Shown here one piece after another: positions 62,275-64,000 of a stretch of DNA of 64,000 nt. The first letter of the stretch is position 1, and each line of letters starts with the position of its first letter. Origin of the DNA: Nitrospira sp. (GTDB lineage Bacteria; Nitrospirota; Nitrospiria; Nitrospirales; Nitrospiraceae); the NCBI GenBank assembly GCA_024331125.1, contig JANDJI010000002.1:310001-374000 (forward strand). Reading direction: 5' to 3'. The position numbers and the translations under genes are program-made. The notes below the pieces were generated by a model. That model saw only the letters and a list, made by a program, of their open reading frames with translations, did no database searches and was not told where the DNA came from.

Positions 62275-64000
62275 TTACACCGCTTTCCGCCTCACCGAGA
62301 CGGCGCACCGTTTGTAGGCCGGCTGTTTTGAGAAGGGATCGTGCGCCGCCTGGGTTGCCTGATTGACGAGATGCCTTGCTGAATGCATGGTGGCAAACAC
62401 CGTCCCGGGGCGGACGATCTCCGTCACACGAGCTCGGAGCTCGATCTCTCCTCGGCGGCTTGTCACGATGACGGGCTCGCCGTCTCTGATAGTCAAGACA
62501 TGGGCATCGTAGGGGTGGATCTCAAGATAGTCGGGGTGAATGGATCGAAGAGTGGGTGTCTGGCCGGTGATGGTCATCGTATGCCAATGTTCCAGAATTC
62601 GGCCTGTGTTCAAGAGTAAAGGAAACTCCGGCGTACAAGGATCGGGGAGGTCTTCTTGATGGTCCAGCCAGATGGTCGCCCGCCTGTCCGGTTTGCCATA
62701 AAAGTCGAACCGCCCGTTTCCTGTCGCGAGGGGATCTTCTCCTGGTACGTATCGCCGCTTGGTGCCAGGATGGGTCTCGGAGGGGCAGGGCCATAGAAGC
62801 CCGCGCTCCTGCTTGAGTCGTTCGTACGTGATGCCCTCAAAGTTATACTCGGAGTGCGCCGAAATCTTGCGCCATTCATCCCACACCTCTTGTGGAGTCC
62901 TGGCCGTGATGAGTTGACCTTGGCCGAGGCGGTCCGCCAACTCGACTAGAATTTCCAAATCACTCCTGGCCTCGCTCGGCGGATCAACCAGTTTGGGCGA
63001 GAGGTGATACCGCCGTTCTCCATTGCCTTTAACTCCTTCCTTTTCCACCCAGAGAGCGGCGGGGAGCACCACGTCGGCGACTATCGTCGTTTCGGTGGGA
63101 TGAAAGGCATCCACGACGACCAAAAAGGCTTTCTCCATGCCTCGGCGATAGGCGTTGAGGTCAGGAAGTGTCTGTCCTGGGTTCGTACACATGATCAGAC
63201 AACACTTCACCGATCCGCGAGCCATGGCATCAAAGAGTGCCACGGCGTGGAGGCCCGGCTTGGCGCTGAGTCGCCCGCGCGGCACATTCCACAGATCTTC
63301 CATTTCTTGCCGGTGAGTCGGATTGGTGACGACTCGTCCGTTTGGCAGTGCGTGAGCGAGGCTGCCGGTGTCGCGGACGCCTCCGCAGGCGTTCGGTTGG
63401 CCTGTCAGTGAAAAGGGAGTGGCGCCGGGCCGGCCGAACTGACCGGTCAGCAGGTGCATGGCGCAGACCAGTCGGTTGGAGGCGGTGCCCTGGACCTGTT
63501 GGTTCAATCCCATGGTCCAAAGAGACATGGTGGCTTTGGACGACGCAAACAGAAACGCCGCTTCTCGAATGGCCGCCGCACTGACCCCGCAGATGTCCGC
63601 AACCCGTTCGGGGCTGTACCGCGCAAGATGGGTTTTGAAGTCGACGAATGAGCGTGGCCGGTCGCCTTCTTGAAAAGAGAGGTACCGATCGACCATGTCG
63701 CGGTCGATGAAGTGTCGTTCCACGAACACCTGCATCATGGCGTTGTACAGAGCGACGTCCGTACCGGGAATGATCTGAAGGTGAAGATCCGCATGCAGTG
63801 TCGTGAAGGTTCGGCGCGGATCGACAACGATGATCGTCGCGCCGGGACGGCTCCGCTTGCGGTCTTGGATCCGTTCCCAAATGATCGGATGACATTCCAG
63901 GGTATTGGAGCCGGTGATGAAAAAACAGTCCGCAGAGTCGATATCTTCATAGCAACCGGGCGGCTCGTCTTTTCCAAATGTCGAGGTGTAGCCGGTGACA
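62275..64000 (-). CDS. Nitrate-reductase-type molybdopterin oxidoreductase, 5' end outside the window
   Basis: About 575 codons are present; the frame is open to the right edge, so the N-terminal Fe-S region is missing. Features of NasA/NapA-type enzymes: F-G-K-D-E-P-P-G-C-Y-E-D-I, G-S-N-T-L-E-C-H-P-I, V-V-D-P-R-R-T, W-T-M-G-L-N-Q, and the C-terminal molybdopterin-dinucleotide domain (N-T-G-R-I-L-E-H-W-H-T-M-T). The C-H-P-I piece and G-x-N favour assimilatory nitrate reductase over formate dehydrogenase. A tetraheme cytochrome and a small membrane protein follow on the same strand as likely electron-transfer partners. Physiological role (assimilatory or respiratory) unresolved. Confidence 0.88.
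   Translation of the reverse strand, partial: VTGYTSTFGKDEPPGCYEDIDSADCFFITGSNTLECHPIIWERIQDRKRSRPGATIIVVDPRRTFTTLHADLHLQIIPGTDVALYNAMMQVFVERHFIDRDMVDRYLSFQEGDRPRSFVDFKTHLARYSPERVADICGVSAAAIREAAFLFASSKATMSLWTMGLNQQVQGTASNRLVCAMHLLTGQFGRPGATPFSLTGQPNACGGVRDTGSLAHALPNGRVVTNPTHRQEMEDLWNVPRGRLSAKPGLHAVALFDAMARGSVKCCLIMCTNPGQTLPDLNAYRRGMEKAFLVVVDAFHPTETTIVADVVLPAALWVEKEGVKGNGERRYHLSPKLVDPPSEARSDLEILVELADRLGQGQLITARTPQEVWDEWRKISAHSEYNFEGITYERLKQERGLLWPCPSETHPGTKRRYVPGEDPLATGNGRFDFYGKPDRRATIWLDHQEDLPDPCTPEFPLLLNTGRILEHWHTMTITGQTPTLRSIHPDYLEIHPYDAHVLTIRDGEPVIVTSRRGEIELRARVTEIVRPGTVFATMHSARHLVNQATQAAHDPFSKQPAYKRCAVSVRRKAV

Overview
This 64 kb window is high-GC, densely coded bacterial DNA. The gene content suggests a Gram-negative bacterium close to Nitrospira (Nitrospirota): lipoproteins, beta-barrel and RND/TolC export genes, two PEP-CTERM proteins, an NnrS protein, a tetraheme cytochrome c beside a nitrate-reductase-type molybdoenzyme, and protein-thiocarboxylate sulfur-assimilation genes. 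The taxon is inferred from gene content; no rRNA or other marker is present.

Layout. 1-5.1 kb: tripartite heavy-metal efflux system (TolC-family end, CusB/CzcB adaptor, CusA/CzcA pump), then a HEAT-repeat membrane protein, peptide deformylase, an MsbA-type ABC exporter and two small Cys-pair proteins. 9.3-14.5 kb (minus strand): a sulfur-carrier operon with two ubiquitin-like carriers, two E1-like activating enzymes, a JAMM peptidase, a NIL-domain protein, cysteine synthase and threonine synthase, behind a visible promoter. 14.8-18.7 kb: five tightly coupled genes of unknown joint role (PLD-type nuclease, FAD monooxygenase, degenerate nucleotidyltransferase, TPM-domain protein). NnrS and a DsbA-like lipoprotein follow.

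21.1-22.5 kb is an accessory patch that reads as integron gene cassettes without an integrase: an attI-like inverted core pair, a cassette encoding a UDG-like protein whose stop codon lies inside an attC site, then a frameshifted pRiA4b ORF-3-like cassette. After a TPR protein and an IS5-family remnant comes a TetR-controlled YbhGFS-like exporter (24.8-28.7 kb) with interleaved operator-like dyads.

29.4-43 kb is mostly housekeeping: ClpS, HemW, FmdB-type zinc ribbon, an FGE-domain protein, MetH, an HD-GYP response regulator, RNase PH and RdgB. At 44.3-46.3 kb are tRNA-Pro(TGG) and tRNA-Arg(TCT). The 3' part of tRNA-Arg is repeated as a perfect 48-bp direct repeat 1.68 kb downstream, bounding a small island that carries a PEP-CTERM gene. 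The tRNA-Pro is followed by a palindromic element copying its own T-arm.

46.5-64 kb: large DUF748 envelope protein, pentapeptide-repeat protein, peroxiredoxin, outer-membrane porin with terminator, an isolated flagellar rod-type gene, DsbA-like protein, MsrB, a second PEP-CTERM protein, a gene pair resembling a split copper amine oxidase with an altered cofactor motif, PhzF, zinc alcohol dehydrogenase, CBS protein, and at the right edge a tetraheme cytochrome with a nitrate-reductase-type molybdoenzyme that runs off the window.
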